64,000 nt of DNA from Thioalbus denitrificans (GCF_003337735.1 NZ_QPJY01000014.1:1-64000), one strand, 5' to 3'; counted from the first letter of the stretch, positions 8,286 to 17,790 are shown. Program-made: numbers and translations. The notes: generated by a model from the letters alone, not told the origin.

Positions 8286-9918
8286 ACGCCAGCAGGAATT
8301 CGAACAGCAACTCGCCGAACTCCAGCGGGGGTACCGGGTGCGCCTGCCCCAGCGGGTCGCCGCCATCGCCCTGGCCTGGAACCGCCTGAGAGAGCCGCCG
8401 GGAACCGGGGAAGCGGCCCTGGACCTGCAGCGGCTCGCGCACAACCTGGCCGGGTCCGGGACCGCCTTCGGTTTTCCCGCCGTGAGCAAGGCGGCACGGG
8501 ATCTGGAGACGGTGATCGAGGCCTGGCCCGGTGTCGGAGAAGGGGCGGTCGAGGAGGCGCTGGCCGTGCTCCACGGCACCGTCACCGAGTTGGCCAGCCA
8601 GGATGCCGGTTCCGCTGCCGCGGCGGCCGGGGCAGTGAAGACAACACCGTTACTGGACCTGGTTCTGGTGGCCGATTCTGGCAGCGAGCCCTGCCGGGAG
8701 CTGGCGGCGCAACTGGGCCATTACGGCTACCGTATCGAGCAGCTGCGGGATTCCGTGGCCCTGGAACAGCGCCTGGCCCAGAAGCCACCCGCGGCACTGA
8801 TCGTCGATGCGAGCCACGGCCGGGGCAAGTTCTCGGGCATCGAGCAGATGGTCCACCTGCAGGAGTCCGGGGTTGCGCTGCCGCCGGTCTTCTACCTTTC
8901 GGACCGTGATGATGCGCGCACCCGCCTGGCTGGGGTGCGGGCCGGTGGTGCAGGTTTCTTCATCAAGCCGGTGGATGCCATCGACATGGCCGCGGCGCTC
9001 GAGCGCCTGATCCCCCATGAGTCACCGGAGCCCGGTCGGGTCCTGATCGTCGACGATGACACCGTTCTCGCCGCCCGTCATGCCCTGGTGCTCGAACAGG
9101 CCGGGATGCGTACGCGGGTGGTCAACGACCCCCTGCGGGCGCCCGAGGAACTGGCCGATTTCCACCCCGACCTCGTGCTCATGGAACTCTACATGCCCGA
9201 ATGTGACGGGCTCGAGCTGGCGGCGATCATCCGCCAGCAGGAGGCCTACATGGGCACCTCCATCGTCTTTCTCTCCAGCGATACCGACACCTCACTGCAT
9301 CTCCATGCCCTGCGTGCCGGCGGGGACGACTACCTGGTCAAGCCGTTGCCCCCGGAACGGCTGGTGGCCTCAGTGGCGGCACGGGTGCAGCGGGCCCGCA
9401 CCCTCAACACCTTCATGGCGCGGGACAGCCTGACCGGGCTTTACAACCATTCGCGCATCGAGGAGCAGTTTCTCCGTGAACTGGCCCGGGCCCATCGCCT
9501 GGGGACGCCGTTCGCCTACGCGTTCATCGACCTGGATCACTTCAAGCAGGTCAACGACGTCTACGGCCACGCGGCCGGCGACCGCGTGCTCATGAGCCTG
9601 GCCCGGCTGCTGGTTCACCGTCTGCGGCGCACCGACCTGGTGGGACGCTACGGCGGGGAGGAGTTCATCGTGGTCCTGCCCGACACCGACTGGGAGCAGG
9701 CCATGTCCATCATCGACGAGTTGCGGGAGAGCTTCGCCGGCATCCGCCACCAGATCGCAGGCAGCGAGTTTCGCGTCACCTTCAGTGGCGGGGTGGCGGG
9801 CTTTCCCACTTTCTCGGATGCCGTGACTCTGGCCCGGGCCGCCGATCAGGCGCTCTACACGGCGAAGCGCACCGGCCGCAACCGGGTCGTGCGTGCGCCG
9901 CTGCCGCGACCGGGCTGA
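8278..9918 (+). CDS. Hpt-REC-REC-GGDEF diguanylate cyclase
   Basis: The start used is the ATG at 8278, which overlaps the preceding receiver gene, giving 546 residues. Domains in order are an Hpt (H55 in LAHNLAGSGTAFGF), a degenerate receiver (about 120-245), a second receiver (about 250-375) and a GGDEF domain with GGEEF at 459-463. An RxxD inhibitory site (RRTD) lies five residues before GGEEF. It should make c-di-GMP from two GTP and be subject to product inhibition. In the second receiver the phosphoacceptor aspartate is replaced by E303 (LVLMELYMPECDG), which may mimic the phosphorylated state. It ends the phosphorelay operon. The next 134 bp hold an isolated TTGACA (9951-9956) that could serve the pot operon. 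Confidence 0.93.
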   Translation: MTERQQEFEQQLAELQRGYRVRLPQRVAAIALAWNRLREPPGTGEAALDLQRLAHNLAGSGTAFGFPAVSKAARDLETVIEAWPGVGEGAVEEALAVLHGTVTELASQDAGSAAAAAGAVKTTPLLDLVLVADSGSEPCRELAAQLGHYGYRIEQLRDSVALEQRLAQKPPAALIVDASHGRGKFSGIEQMVHLQESGVALPPVFYLSDRDDARTRLAGVRAGGAGFFIKPVDAIDMAAALERLIPHESPEPGRVLIVDDDTVLAARHALVLEQAGMRTRVVNDPLRAPEELADFHPDLVLMELYMPECDGLELAAIIRQQEAYMGTSIVFLSSDTDTSLHLHALRAGGDDYLVKPLPPERLVASVAARVQRARTLNTFMARDSLTGLYNHSRIEEQFLRELARAHRLGTPFAYAFIDLDHFKQVNDVYGHAAGDRVLMSLARLLVHRLRRTDLVGRYGGEEFIVVLPDTDWEQAMSIIDELRESFAGIRHQIAGSEFRVTFSGGVAGFPTFSDAVTLARAADQALYTAKRTGRNRVVRAPLPRPG

Positions 9919-10052
9919 CGCGCATCGGCGTGTCTGGCCCCCGGCTGGAATTGACAGACCTGGACACGCGACCGAAACTCGCAACCCCGGCTCCGGTTAC
10001 GGTCAGGCGCCGGGACCGTAGCTGAAGTTCCCGACCCGAGGGGGATACAACC

Positions 10053-11153
10053 ATGCCGAGGAAGTTCGCCAAGCTGCTGGCCGTATGCCTGGCCTTTACC
10101 GCTGCGGCCGTCGCCGCCGCCGAGGAACCGGTGGTCAACGTCTACAACTGGTCGGACTATATCGCCGAGGACACGCTGCAGCAGTTCGAGGCGGCCACGG
10201 GCATCAAGGTGGTCTATGACGTCTATGATGCCAACGAGGTGCTGGAGGCGAAGCTGCTCGCCGGCGCCAGCGGCTACGATGTCATCTTTCCCTCGGCGCA
10301 GCCCTTCGCCGAGCGCCATGTCAGCGCCGGTCTCTACCGGCCGCTGGAGCGGGACAAGCTGCCCCATTACGGCAACCTCGACCCGGACATCCTCGGGGCG
10401 CTGGCGGATTCGGACCCTGGCAACGCCCATCTCGTGCCCTACATGTGGGGAACCACCGGCATCGGCTACAACGTCCGGATGGTCCGGGAAATGCTGGGCG
10501 ACGAGGCACCGCTGGACAGCTGGCGGCTGATTTTCGATCCTGCCATCGCCAAGCGGCTCGCCGGCTGCGGTATCAGTGTGCTGGATGACGAGCAGGAGGC
10601 CCTGGCCGCTGCGCTCACCTACCTGGGCAAGGATCCCAACAGCACCGATCCGGCCGACATCGAGGCGGCGGCGGAGGCCTTCGCGCAGGTGCGTCCCTTT
10701 ATCCGCTATTTCCACTCCTCCCAGTACATCAACGACCTTGCCAACGGCGACCTGTGCGTGGCCCACGGCTACTCCGGCGATGTGCTCCAGGCCCGCGATC
10801 GGGCCGACGAGGCGGACAACGGTGTGGAAGTGGCGTTCACCATTCCGCGGGAGGGGGCGATCCTCTGGATCGACGTGATGGCAATCCCCGTCGATGCGCC
10901 GCATCCGGACAACGCCCACCGCTTCATCGACTTCCTCCTGCAGCCGGAGGTGATCGCGGACATCAGCAACTACGTGGCCTATGCCAATGCCAACAGTGCC
11001 GCCACGCCGCTCCTGGACGAGGAGGTGCGCGACGATCCGGGCATCTATCCCCCCGCCGCGGTCAAGGCCCGCCTGGTCACCGCCAAGGTGATGCCGCAGC
11101 AGCTGCAGCGGCTCCGGGTCCGCACCTGGACCCGGATCAAGACCGGGCAGTGA
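10053..11153 (+). CDS. potF: Polyamine ABC transporter periplasmic binding protein
   Basis: The 366-residue precursor has a signal peptide (MPRKFAKLLAVCLAFTAAAVAAA) and a PotD/PotF-type binding fold: VVNVYNWSDYIAEDTLQQFE, a DVIFPSA segment, PYMWGTTGIGYN, and IDVMAIPVDAPHPDNAHRFIDFLLQPEV. It would capture putrescine or spermidine in the periplasm for the PotGHI transporter encoded next. GAGGGGG lies eight bases before the ATG. The cysteine pair (C170, C231 approximately) matches the PotF type better than PotD. Ligand preference is not decidable by eye. Confidence 0.93.
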   Translation: MPRKFAKLLAVCLAFTAAAVAAAEEPVVNVYNWSDYIAEDTLQQFEAATGIKVVYDVYDANEVLEAKLLAGASGYDVIFPSAQPFAERHVSAGLYRPLERDKLPHYGNLDPDILGALADSDPGNAHLVPYMWGTTGIGYNVRMVREMLGDEAPLDSWRLIFDPAIAKRLAGCGISVLDDEQEALAAALTYLGKDPNSTDPADIEAAAEAFAQVRPFIRYFHSSQYINDLANGDLCVAHGYSGDVLQARDRADEADNGVEVAFTIPREGAILWIDVMAIPVDAPHPDNAHRFIDFLLQPEVIADISNYVAYANANSAATPLLDEEVRDDPGIYPPAAVKARLVTAKVMPQQLQRLRVRTWTRIKTGQ

Positions 11154-11280
11154 GCGAGCGGACGGCCTGAACGCGGCGGCTGTGCAGCCCCCCGCCGGGC
11201 GCGGCCGCCGCCGGACAACCTCTGAGCCTCGCCGCTGGCGTCCGTCGGGCGCCGCCGGCATTTTCGGGAGCCGTCGATAC

Positions 11281-12423
11281 ATGGCATTCCCCAAACGGGA
11301 GCAGACCCGCTTCGAACCCTGGCAGGATCCGGCCACGCGGCCGTTTCTCAGGATCGAGAACGTCACCAAGACCTTCGACGACCTCTACGCGGTGGATGCG
11401 GTCACGCTGAACGTCTACCAGGGCGAGTTCTTCGCCATGCTGGGCGCATCCGGGTGCGGCAAGAGCACGCTGCTGCGTCTCCTGGCCGGGCTGGAGCGTC
11501 CCACCGCCGGGCGCATCATCATCGACGGCCAGGACATGACCGAGGTGCCCCCCTACGAGCGCCCGGTGAACATGATGTTCCAGTCCTACGCCCTGTTCCC
11601 CCACATGAGCGTGGAGCAGAACGTGGCCTTCGGCCTGCGCCAGGAGCGCATGCCCCGGGGCGCGGTGCGCGAGCGGGTGGCGGAGATGCTGGAGCTGGTG
11701 CGGATGACGCCGCTGGCCCGCCGCCGACCCGACCAGCTCTCGGGCGGCCAGCGCCAACGGGTCGCGCTCGCCCGCTCGCTCGCCAAGCACCCCAAGCTGC
11801 TGCTGCTCGACGAGCCCCTCGGGGCGCTGGACCGCAAGCTGCGCGAACATACCCAGTTCGAGCTGGTGAACATCCAGGAGCGCACCGGCATCACCTTCAT
11901 CATGGTCACCCACGACCAGGAGGAGGCGATGACCATGTCCACCCGCATCGCGGTGATGGAGGCGGGCCGGATCATCCAGGTGGGGACTCCCGCCAACATC
12001 TACGAGTATCCATCCAGCCGCTTCGTGGCCGAGTTCATCGGGGCGGCCAACGTCTTCGAGGGGCGCGTGGTCGCCGACCACGACGGCCGGCTCCTGATCC
12101 ATTCCGAGGCGATTCGCGGCGACCTGCTCATGGAACATGCCCAGCCCCTGGCGCCGGGCACCCCGGTCACGGTGGCGCTGCGCCCGGAGAAGCTGGTGGT
12201 GAGCGAGAGCGAGCCGGAGGGCGAGGTGAACCGCGTCGTCGGCACCGTGGCGGAGATCGCCTACCTGGGGGATGTGTCCATCTACCACGTGCGCACGGCC
12301 GGAGGACAGGTGGTCCAGGTGCAGCTGACCAACATTTCCCGCCTGAGCCAGCCCCGGCTCACCTGGGACCAGGAGGTCTATCTCTCCTGGCAGCCCGGCA
12401 GCGGGGTGGTGCTGACCGCATGA
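11281..12423 (+). CDS. potG: Polyamine ABC transporter ATPase
   Basis: The start used is the ATG at 11281 (MAFPKREQTRF), giving 380 residues; a longer frame upstream is GC-rich and unlike the family. Walker A is GASGCGKST, the signature LSGGQRQRVALARS, Walker B LLLLDEPLGALD and the H-loop VTHDQEEA. The C-terminal TOBE part (about 280-380) includes VALRPEKLVV. It powers polyamine import at the inner membrane. The gap after potF is 127 bp, and potH overlaps its stop by four bases (ATGA). Confidence 0.94.
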   Translation: MAFPKREQTRFEPWQDPATRPFLRIENVTKTFDDLYAVDAVTLNVYQGEFFAMLGASGCGKSTLLRLLAGLERPTAGRIIIDGQDMTEVPPYERPVNMMFQSYALFPHMSVEQNVAFGLRQERMPRGAVRERVAEMLELVRMTPLARRRPDQLSGGQRQRVALARSLAKHPKLLLLDEPLGALDRKLREHTQFELVNIQERTGITFIMVTHDQEEAMTMSTRIAVMEAGRIIQVGTPANIYEYPSSRFVAEFIGAANVFEGRVVADHDGRLLIHSEAIRGDLLMEHAQPLAPGTPVTVALRPEKLVVSESEPEGEVNRVVGTVAEIAYLGDVSIYHVRTAGGQVVQVQLTNISRLSQPRLTWDQEVYLSWQPGSGVVLTA

Positions 12424-13424
12424 ACGGCCGGCCGCGGAGACCACCGGCCCGGGCCATCCCCGACACCGTCTTCGGGCGGGTCTGGACCTGGCTCAGCGGC
12501 CTGCCGCTGTGGTCGCGGGTGCGCGGGGTGGCCAGGCTCCTGCGCGGGCGCGGGCTGGTGACGGCGCTGCCGTTCCTGTGGCTGCTGATCTTCTTCCTGG
12601 TGCCCTTCGTCTTCGTGCTCAAGATCAGCCTGGCCGAGCCGGTGCTGGGGCAGCCTCCCTACAGCGCGCTGGCCACCCTCTCCGAGGGCTTCGTCCAGCT
12701 GCGCATCAACCTGGGCAACTACCTGTTCCTGCTGCAGGACACGCTCTACGTCTCGGCCTACCTGAACTCCATCAGGATCGCGGCGGTCTCCACCCTGTTG
12801 TGCCTGCTGATCGGCTATCCCATGGCCTACGCCATCGCCCAGGCGCGGCCGGCGCTGCGCAACGTGCTGCTGATGCTGATCATCCTGCCGTTCTGGACCA
12901 GCTTCCTGATCCGGGTCTATGCCTGGATCGGCATCCTCAAGAGCAACGGGCTCGTCAACAACCTGCTGCAATGGATCGGGCTCATCGACCAGCCGCTGCC
13001 GCTGCTGCACAGCGACTTCGCCGTCTACGTGGGCATCGTCTACTCCTATCTTCCCTTCATGGTGCTGCCCCTCTACGCCACCCTGGTGCGCATGGATCCG
13101 GCCCTGCTGGAGGCGGCCAAGGATCTGGGCTGCCGGCCGCTGAAGGCGTTCTGGCGCGTGACCCTGCCCCTGTCCATGCCCGGCGTCATCGCCGGCTCCT
13201 CGCTGGTGTTCATACCGGCGGTGGGCGAGTTCGTCATTCCCGACCTGCTGGGCGGGCCCGACACGCTGATGATCGGCAAGGTGCTGTGGACGGAGTTCTT
13301 CACCAACCGCGACTGGCCGGTGGCCTCGGCGGTGGCGGTGGCCATGCTGCTGTTCCTGGTGGTGCCCATCGCGCTGTTCCAGCGTACCCAGGAGCGGCAG
13401 GCCGAGCCGGGTGAGCCGCGGTGA
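12420..13424 (+). CDS. potH: Polyamine ABC transporter permease
   Basis: The 334-residue inner-membrane permease begins at an ATG overlapping the potG stop. After a basic, proline-rich leader it has about six membrane helices (starting near WLLIFFLVPFVFVL) and the EAA loop EAAKDLGCRPLKAFWRVTLPLSMPG, which docks to the ATPase. It pairs with the next gene product to form the channel. It overlaps potI by four bases. Confidence 0.93.
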   Translation: MNGRPRRPPARAIPDTVFGRVWTWLSGLPLWSRVRGVARLLRGRGLVTALPFLWLLIFFLVPFVFVLKISLAEPVLGQPPYSALATLSEGFVQLRINLGNYLFLLQDTLYVSAYLNSIRIAAVSTLLCLLIGYPMAYAIAQARPALRNVLLMLIILPFWTSFLIRVYAWIGILKSNGLVNNLLQWIGLIDQPLPLLHSDFAVYVGIVYSYLPFMVLPLYATLVRMDPALLEAAKDLGCRPLKAFWRVTLPLSMPGVIAGSSLVFIPAVGEFVIPDLLGGPDTLMIGKVLWTEFFTNRDWPVASAVAVAMLLFLVVPIALFQRTQERQAEPGEPR

Positions 13425-14257
13425 ACGGCCGGCGCCCGTTCTGGCTGTTCACGGCGCTCGCCTTCGGCTACGCCTTCCTCTACGGCCCCATCCTCTCCCT
13501 GGTGGTCTACTCCTTCAACGCCTCCCGGCTGGTGACGGTGTGGGGCGGCTTCTCCACCCGCTGGTACGGCGAGCTGCTCGCCAACGAGCAGATCCTCGCG
13601 GCGGCCTGGCTGAGCCTGCGCATCGCCGCGCTGAACGCCTCCGTGGCGGTGGTCCTGGGGACCCTGGCGGGTCTGGCCCTGTCCCACTTCGGCCGGTTCC
13701 GGGGGCGCACGCTGTTTTCGGCCATGGTGAGCGCGCCGCTGGTGATGCCGGACGTGATCCTCGGCCTCGCCTCGCTGCTCCTGTTCGTCTCCATGGGGCA
13801 GCTGCTGGGCTGGCCGGAGGGGCGCGGCGTCACCACCATCACCATCGCCCATATCACCTTCAGCATCGCCTACGTGACGGTCATCGTGCAGTCCCGCCTG
13901 TCGCAGCTGGACGAGTCCATCGAGGAGGCCGCGCTGGACCTCGGCGCACGGCCCTGGAAGGTGTTCCTGGTCATCACCCTGCCCATCATCGCCCCGGCGC
14001 TGCTGGCCGGCTGGCTACTGGCCTTCACCCTGTCGCTGGACGACCTGGTCATCGCCAGCTTCGTCTCCGGCCCCGGCGCCACCACGCTGCCTATGGTGGT
14101 CTACTCCAGCGTCCGCCTGGGCGTCAGTCCGCAGATAAACGCGCTGGCCACCATCATCGTCGGCCTGGTGACCGCCGGCATCGTGGTGGCCGGACTGGTG
14201 CTGCACCGGCGCGACCGCCGGGCCCGATCCGGCCCTCCCGAGCCCGTTGCCCGTTAA
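13421..14257 (+). CDS. potI: Polyamine ABC transporter permease
   Basis: The 278-residue protein starts at a GTG that overlaps the potH stop. It has about six membrane helices and the EAA loop EEAALDLGARPWKVFLVITLPIIAP. It is the second channel subunit and the last gene of the pot operon. Confidence 0.93.
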   Translation: MNGRRPFWLFTALAFGYAFLYGPILSLVVYSFNASRLVTVWGGFSTRWYGELLANEQILAAAWLSLRIAALNASVAVVLGTLAGLALSHFGRFRGRTLFSAMVSAPLVMPDVILGLASLLLFVSMGQLLGWPEGRGVTTITIAHITFSIAYVTVIVQSRLSQLDESIEEAALDLGARPWKVFLVITLPIIAPALLAGWLLAFTLSLDDLVIASFVSGPGATTLPMVVYSSVRLGVSPQINALATIIVGLVTAGIVVAGLVLHRRDRRARSGPPEPVAR

Positions 14258-14287
14258 CAAAATTTTACTTTCCATCGACAGCCCGGA

Positions 14288-14315
14288 TTATCGGTCGCAG
14301 GCATATCGCTATACT
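14288..14315 (+). promoter_or_regulatory. Possible sigma-70 promoter of the GGDEF-EAL gene
   Basis: TTATCG (14288-14293), a 16-bp spacer and TATACT (14310-14315) lie in a relatively AT-rich patch after potI. The leader to the start codon would be about 145 bases. The -35 match is only partial. Confidence 0.4.
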
Positions 14316-14465
14316 CTGGATGGAACGGCCGGCCGCGGGCGCGCCCGGGGAGGGGGAGGAAGATGCCGGCCCGGCCTGGCCGGGAGGCACTTCGGCACTT
14401 TCGCGTCAGCAGGTAAATCCATGCATGCACCCGTATCCGCGGGTGCCCGGGGAGGGCGAGGACGG

Positions 14466-16604
14466 ATGGGAGAGACGACAGGGACGACTCACCAGATCGC
14501 TCTGGCAGTCGACGACGACCCGTCCATGCGCCTGATGTTGCGCAAGACCCTGGAGCGGACCGGGCTCGAGGTGCACGAAGCGGGAAACGGCCAGCTGGCC
14601 CTGGATCGGTTCCAGGAACTCCACCCGGATATCGTGCTGCTCGATATCAGCATGCCGGTGATGGATGGTTTCCGGGCCTGTACCGAGATGCGGCGGCTGG
14701 AGAACGACCGCCAGACACCCATTGTCATGGTGACCGGCGCCGATGACCACGACTCCATCCGCCGCGCCTACGAAGTGGGCGCCACCGACTTCATCACCAA
14801 GCCCATCAACTGGCGCATCCTGAGCCACCGGGTCCGGTACATGCTCCGCGCCAGCCAGACCATGCGCCAGCTCCGCGAGAGCGAGATGCGCAATCGCGCC
14901 ATCCTCGAGGCGATGCCCGACATCATGTTCCGTATCGCCGCCGATGGCACCATCCTCGATTTCCGCCCCGGACAGGCCTCCGCCCTGGATCTGAAAACCA
15001 GCCGGCCGGTGGGCCGTACCGTGAGCGAGGTGCTCTCCGGGACCACCGGCACCCTGATGGAAAACCACTTGCGCCGCGCCCTGCGCGCCAACGGGATCCA
15101 GCAGTACGATTTCGAGGTCAAGAGCGCCCTGGAGGAACGGGTCTACGAGTCACGCCTCGTGGCCAGTGGCCGCGACGAGGTGTTCGCCATCGTCCGCGAT
15201 GTCACCGACACCAAGCGCGCCGAGGAGCGAATGCGCCAGCTGGCCTACTTCGACGAGATGACGGGGCTGCCCAACCGGCAGTTCTTCAAGGAACAGCTGG
15301 AGCAGAGCATTGCCCAGGCCCGGCGCTACAAGCGCCAAATGGCGCTTCTGTTCGTGGATCTGGACCGCTTCAAGCGCATCAACGATACCCTCGGTCACAA
15401 CATCGGCGACCTGCTGCTCAAGCGCGTCGCCCACCAGATTTCCCACTCGGTGCGCGAGAGCGACGTGGTGGGTCGGGCGGGGGTGGAGGAGCTGGGCCAG
15501 ATCGCCCGCCTGGGCGGGGACGAGTTCACGGTGGTGCTGAGCGAAATCAAATCCCCCGAGGAGGCCGCCCAGGTGGCGCGCCGCATCCAGGAATCCCTGG
15601 TTCAGCCCATGAAGGTGGGGGGCTACGAGATCGTCATCACCCCGAGCATCGGCGTGGCCATCTATCCCGATCACGGCGAGGATCTCAATACCCTGCTCAA
15701 GAACGCCGACGTGGCGATGTACTACGCCAAGGGCGAGGGGCGCAACAATTACCAGTTCTACACGCCCGCCATGAACGAACGGGCGTTCGACCGCCTGACG
15801 CTGGAGAATGCGCTGCGCCGGGCCCTGGACAACAACGAGCTGTTCATCCACTACCAGCCCCAGGTGAACCTGGAGAGCGGGGAGATGGTGGGCGTCGAGG
15901 CGCTGGCCCGGTGGCAGCACCCCGAACGCGGGCTGCTGTCGGCAGGCAACTTCATACCCCTCGCGGAAGAGACCGGCCAGGTGATACTGATCGGGGAATG
16001 GGTGCTGCGCCGGGCCTGCGAGCAGCATTGCGAATGGCTGCAGGCGGGGCTGCCGCCCCTGCGCATGGCGGTCAACCTCTCCGGGCTCCAGTTCCGCCAG
16101 GAGGGGCTGCTGTTTCTCCTGCGCGACGTGATCGAGAAGACGGGCATCGATCCCGCCTACCTGGAGCTGGAGGTCACCGAGAGCATCCTGATGCAGAACA
16201 CCGAGCAGGCTCGCGAACGTGTGCAGGAGCTCAAGGACCTGGGCGTGACCCTGGCCGTGGACGATTTCGGCACCGGCTACTCCTCCCTCAGCTATCTCAA
16301 GAACTTCCCGGTAAAAACCCTCAAGATCGATCAATCCTTCATCCGCAACGTGGCGGAGGATGCCGACAGCATGGCCATTACCGATGCCATCATCGCCATG
16401 GCCCACAGCCTGGGCATGCGGGTTATCGCCGAGGGGGTGGAGAAGGATGAGCAGCTGAACTACCTGCGCCGGCAGAACTGCGACGAGGTCCAGGGTTTCC
16501 TGTTCAGCCGTCCCGTGGCGCCGGAGGTGATCGACGAGCATTTGCGCCGGCAGGCCGAGGGCGTGCTGCTCCCGGACCAGCCGCTCCTCGCCGCGGCGGA
16601 GTGA
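14466..16604 (+). CDS. REC-PAS-GGDEF-EAL c-di-GMP turnover protein
   Basis: The start used is the ATG at 14466 (MGETTGTTHQ), preceded by GGGGAGGGCGAGGACGG, giving 712 residues. It contains a receiver (about 10-130, LLDISMPVMDG), a PAS (about 145-260), GGDEF (residues 350-354) and EAL (478-480) with the catalytic motifs ELEVTESIL, VDDFGTGYSSL and VIAEGVEK. Both output domains keep their active-site motifs, so it could make or break c-di-GMP; such proteins usually favour one activity. An 11-residue insertion separates the RxxD site (RESD) from GGDEF. The receiver suggests phospho-control by a kinase elsewhere or by the relay at 4.7-9.9 kb. Confidence 0.93.
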   Translation: MGETTGTTHQIALAVDDDPSMRLMLRKTLERTGLEVHEAGNGQLALDRFQELHPDIVLLDISMPVMDGFRACTEMRRLENDRQTPIVMVTGADDHDSIRRAYEVGATDFITKPINWRILSHRVRYMLRASQTMRQLRESEMRNRAILEAMPDIMFRIAADGTILDFRPGQASALDLKTSRPVGRTVSEVLSGTTGTLMENHLRRALRANGIQQYDFEVKSALEERVYESRLVASGRDEVFAIVRDVTDTKRAEERMRQLAYFDEMTGLPNRQFFKEQLEQSIAQARRYKRQMALLFVDLDRFKRINDTLGHNIGDLLLKRVAHQISHSVRESDVVGRAGVEELGQIARLGGDEFTVVLSEIKSPEEAAQVARRIQESLVQPMKVGGYEIVITPSIGVAIYPDHGEDLNTLLKNADVAMYYAKGEGRNNYQFYTPAMNERAFDRLTLENALRRALDNNELFIHYQPQVNLESGEMVGVEALARWQHPERGLLSAGNFIPLAEETGQVILIGEWVLRRACEQHCEWLQAGLPPLRMAVNLSGLQFRQEGLLFLLRDVIEKTGIDPAYLELEVTESILMQNTEQARERVQELKDLGVTLAVDDFGTGYSSLSYLKNFPVKTLKIDQSFIRNVAEDADSMAITDAIIAMAHSLGMRVIAEGVEKDEQLNYLRRQNCDEVQGFLFSRPVAPEVIDEHLRRQAEGVLLPDQPLLAAAE

Positions 16605-16648
16605 ATTCAACGCCAGGGCGCAATTCTCTTGGCGTCTTGACGTTGAAT
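16605..16648. repeat. Hairpin from inverted AACGYCA units between convergent genes
   Basis: ATTCAACG at 16605 and CGTTGAAT ending at 16648 bracket a stretch containing GCCAGGGCGC and TTGGCGTC, forming an imperfect hairpin right after the GGDEF-EAL stop codon. The units match those of the larger paired tracts at 17.8-18.0 and 21.3-21.4 kb. It may act as a two-way terminator. Confidence 0.65.
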
Positions 16649-16677
16649 CCTCGCAGGTCCAGCGCGGGGATTACCGC

Positions 16678-17790
16678 TCAGAACACCGACCAGCGGCGGT
16701 AGGACATGGCCCGCTTCACCCGCCGGGTGGCCAGGTCGATGGCCGCCTGCCGGGGCAGGACACCCTGGCTGCGCACCGTGTCGAGCACCTCGCGGACATT
16801 GGCGCGCAGCTTCTCCTCGATGGCCTGGAAGGCCTGGGTCTGGGTGCCGTGCAGGTACTCCACGGCGGCGCAGATCACCCCGCCGGCGTTGGCGATGAAA
16901 TCCGGCACCACCAGCACGCCGCGCTCGTGCAGGGTCTGTTCCGCGTCATGGGTGATGGGGATGTTGGCGCCTTCCACCACCAGCCGGGCCTGCAGCCGGT
17001 CCACGTTGTCGGCGTGAATGACGTCCGGGCGTGCCGCCGGAATCCAGATCTCGCAGGGCACATCGATGATGCCGTCCACCGGCAGCTTCACGCCCCGGGG
17101 GTGATCGGTCACGCTGCGCCCCTCGGCCTTGAGGGCGATGAGCGCCTCCACGTCCAGTCCGTCCGGGTCGTGCAGGGTGCCGCCGGTGTCCGCGGCGGCC
17201 ACCAGCACCGCGCCGCGCTCGGCCAGGAAACGGGCCGCATGGGTGCCCACCGCGCCGAAACCCTGGATGGCCACCCGTGCGCCGTCCAGGCCGAAGTCAC
17301 AGAAGGGCAGGGTCACCTCCACCACGTGGCCGATACCGAAGCCGGTGGCCCCCACCTGGTCCAGGGGGATGCCGCCCACCACCCGGGGCAGCCCCACCAC
17401 CCGGTCGATCTCGTCCTTGATCCAGGCCATGCAGGTCTCGTCGGTGCCCATGTCCGGGGCGAAGATGTATTCCTTCTCGCTCTCCATGGAGCGGCACAGG
17501 GCGCGGATGAGCCGCTCCTTCCCCGCAACCGGCATCTTGGGATCGCCGTAGAGCACCACCTTGCCGCCGCCATGGGGCAGCCCCGCCGCGGCGTTCTTGA
17601 ACGTCATCGCCCGCGCCAGCCGGAAGCACTCCTCGGTGGTGACGTCCGGCGCCATGCGCACGCCGCCGATGGCCGGCCCCGCCGCCACGTTGTCCACCAC
17701 CAGCACCGCCCGCAGGCCTGTCTTCGGCTCCCAGGTGTGCACCACCTTCGCCGGCCCCAACTCGTCGGCGAACCTGAACACATCTTCCAT
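16678..17790 (-). CDS. Glu/Leu/Phe/Val-type amino-acid dehydrogenase
   Basis: The start used is the ATG at 17790 (MEDVFRF), with GGAGGATACG directly upstream, giving 370 residues, usual for leucine/phenylalanine/valine dehydrogenases. The catalytic lysine region is LPHGGGKVVLYGDP (about residue 77), with a nearby FAPDMGTDETCM, and the nucleotide fold shows VAIQGFGAVG. It would deaminate an amino acid to a 2-oxo acid with NAD(P). Substrate cannot be fixed; the length argues against hexameric glutamate dehydrogenase (about 450 residues). It is convergent with the GGDEF-EAL gene. Confidence 0.88.
   Translation of the reverse strand: MEDVFRFADELGPAKVVHTWEPKTGLRAVLVVDNVAAGPAIGGVRMAPDVTTEECFRLARAMTFKNAAAGLPHGGGKVVLYGDPKMPVAGKERLIRALCRSMESEKEYIFAPDMGTDETCMAWIKDEIDRVVGLPRVVGGIPLDQVGATGFGIGHVVEVTLPFCDFGLDGARVAIQGFGAVGTHAARFLAERGAVLVAAADTGGTLHDPDGLDVEALIALKAEGRSVTDHPRGVKLPVDGIIDVPCEIWIPAARPDVIHADNVDRLQARLVVEGANIPITHDAEQTLHERGVLVVPDFIANAGGVICAAVEYLHGTQTQAFQAIEEKLRANVREVLDTVRSQGVLPRQAAIDLATRRVKRAMSYRRWSVF

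Noticed and set aside
11454-12419. N-terminal extension of the potH frame
   Set aside because: It overlaps potG out of frame and is a low-complexity Arg/Gly/Pro shadow. The ATGA overlap start at 12420 fits the family.
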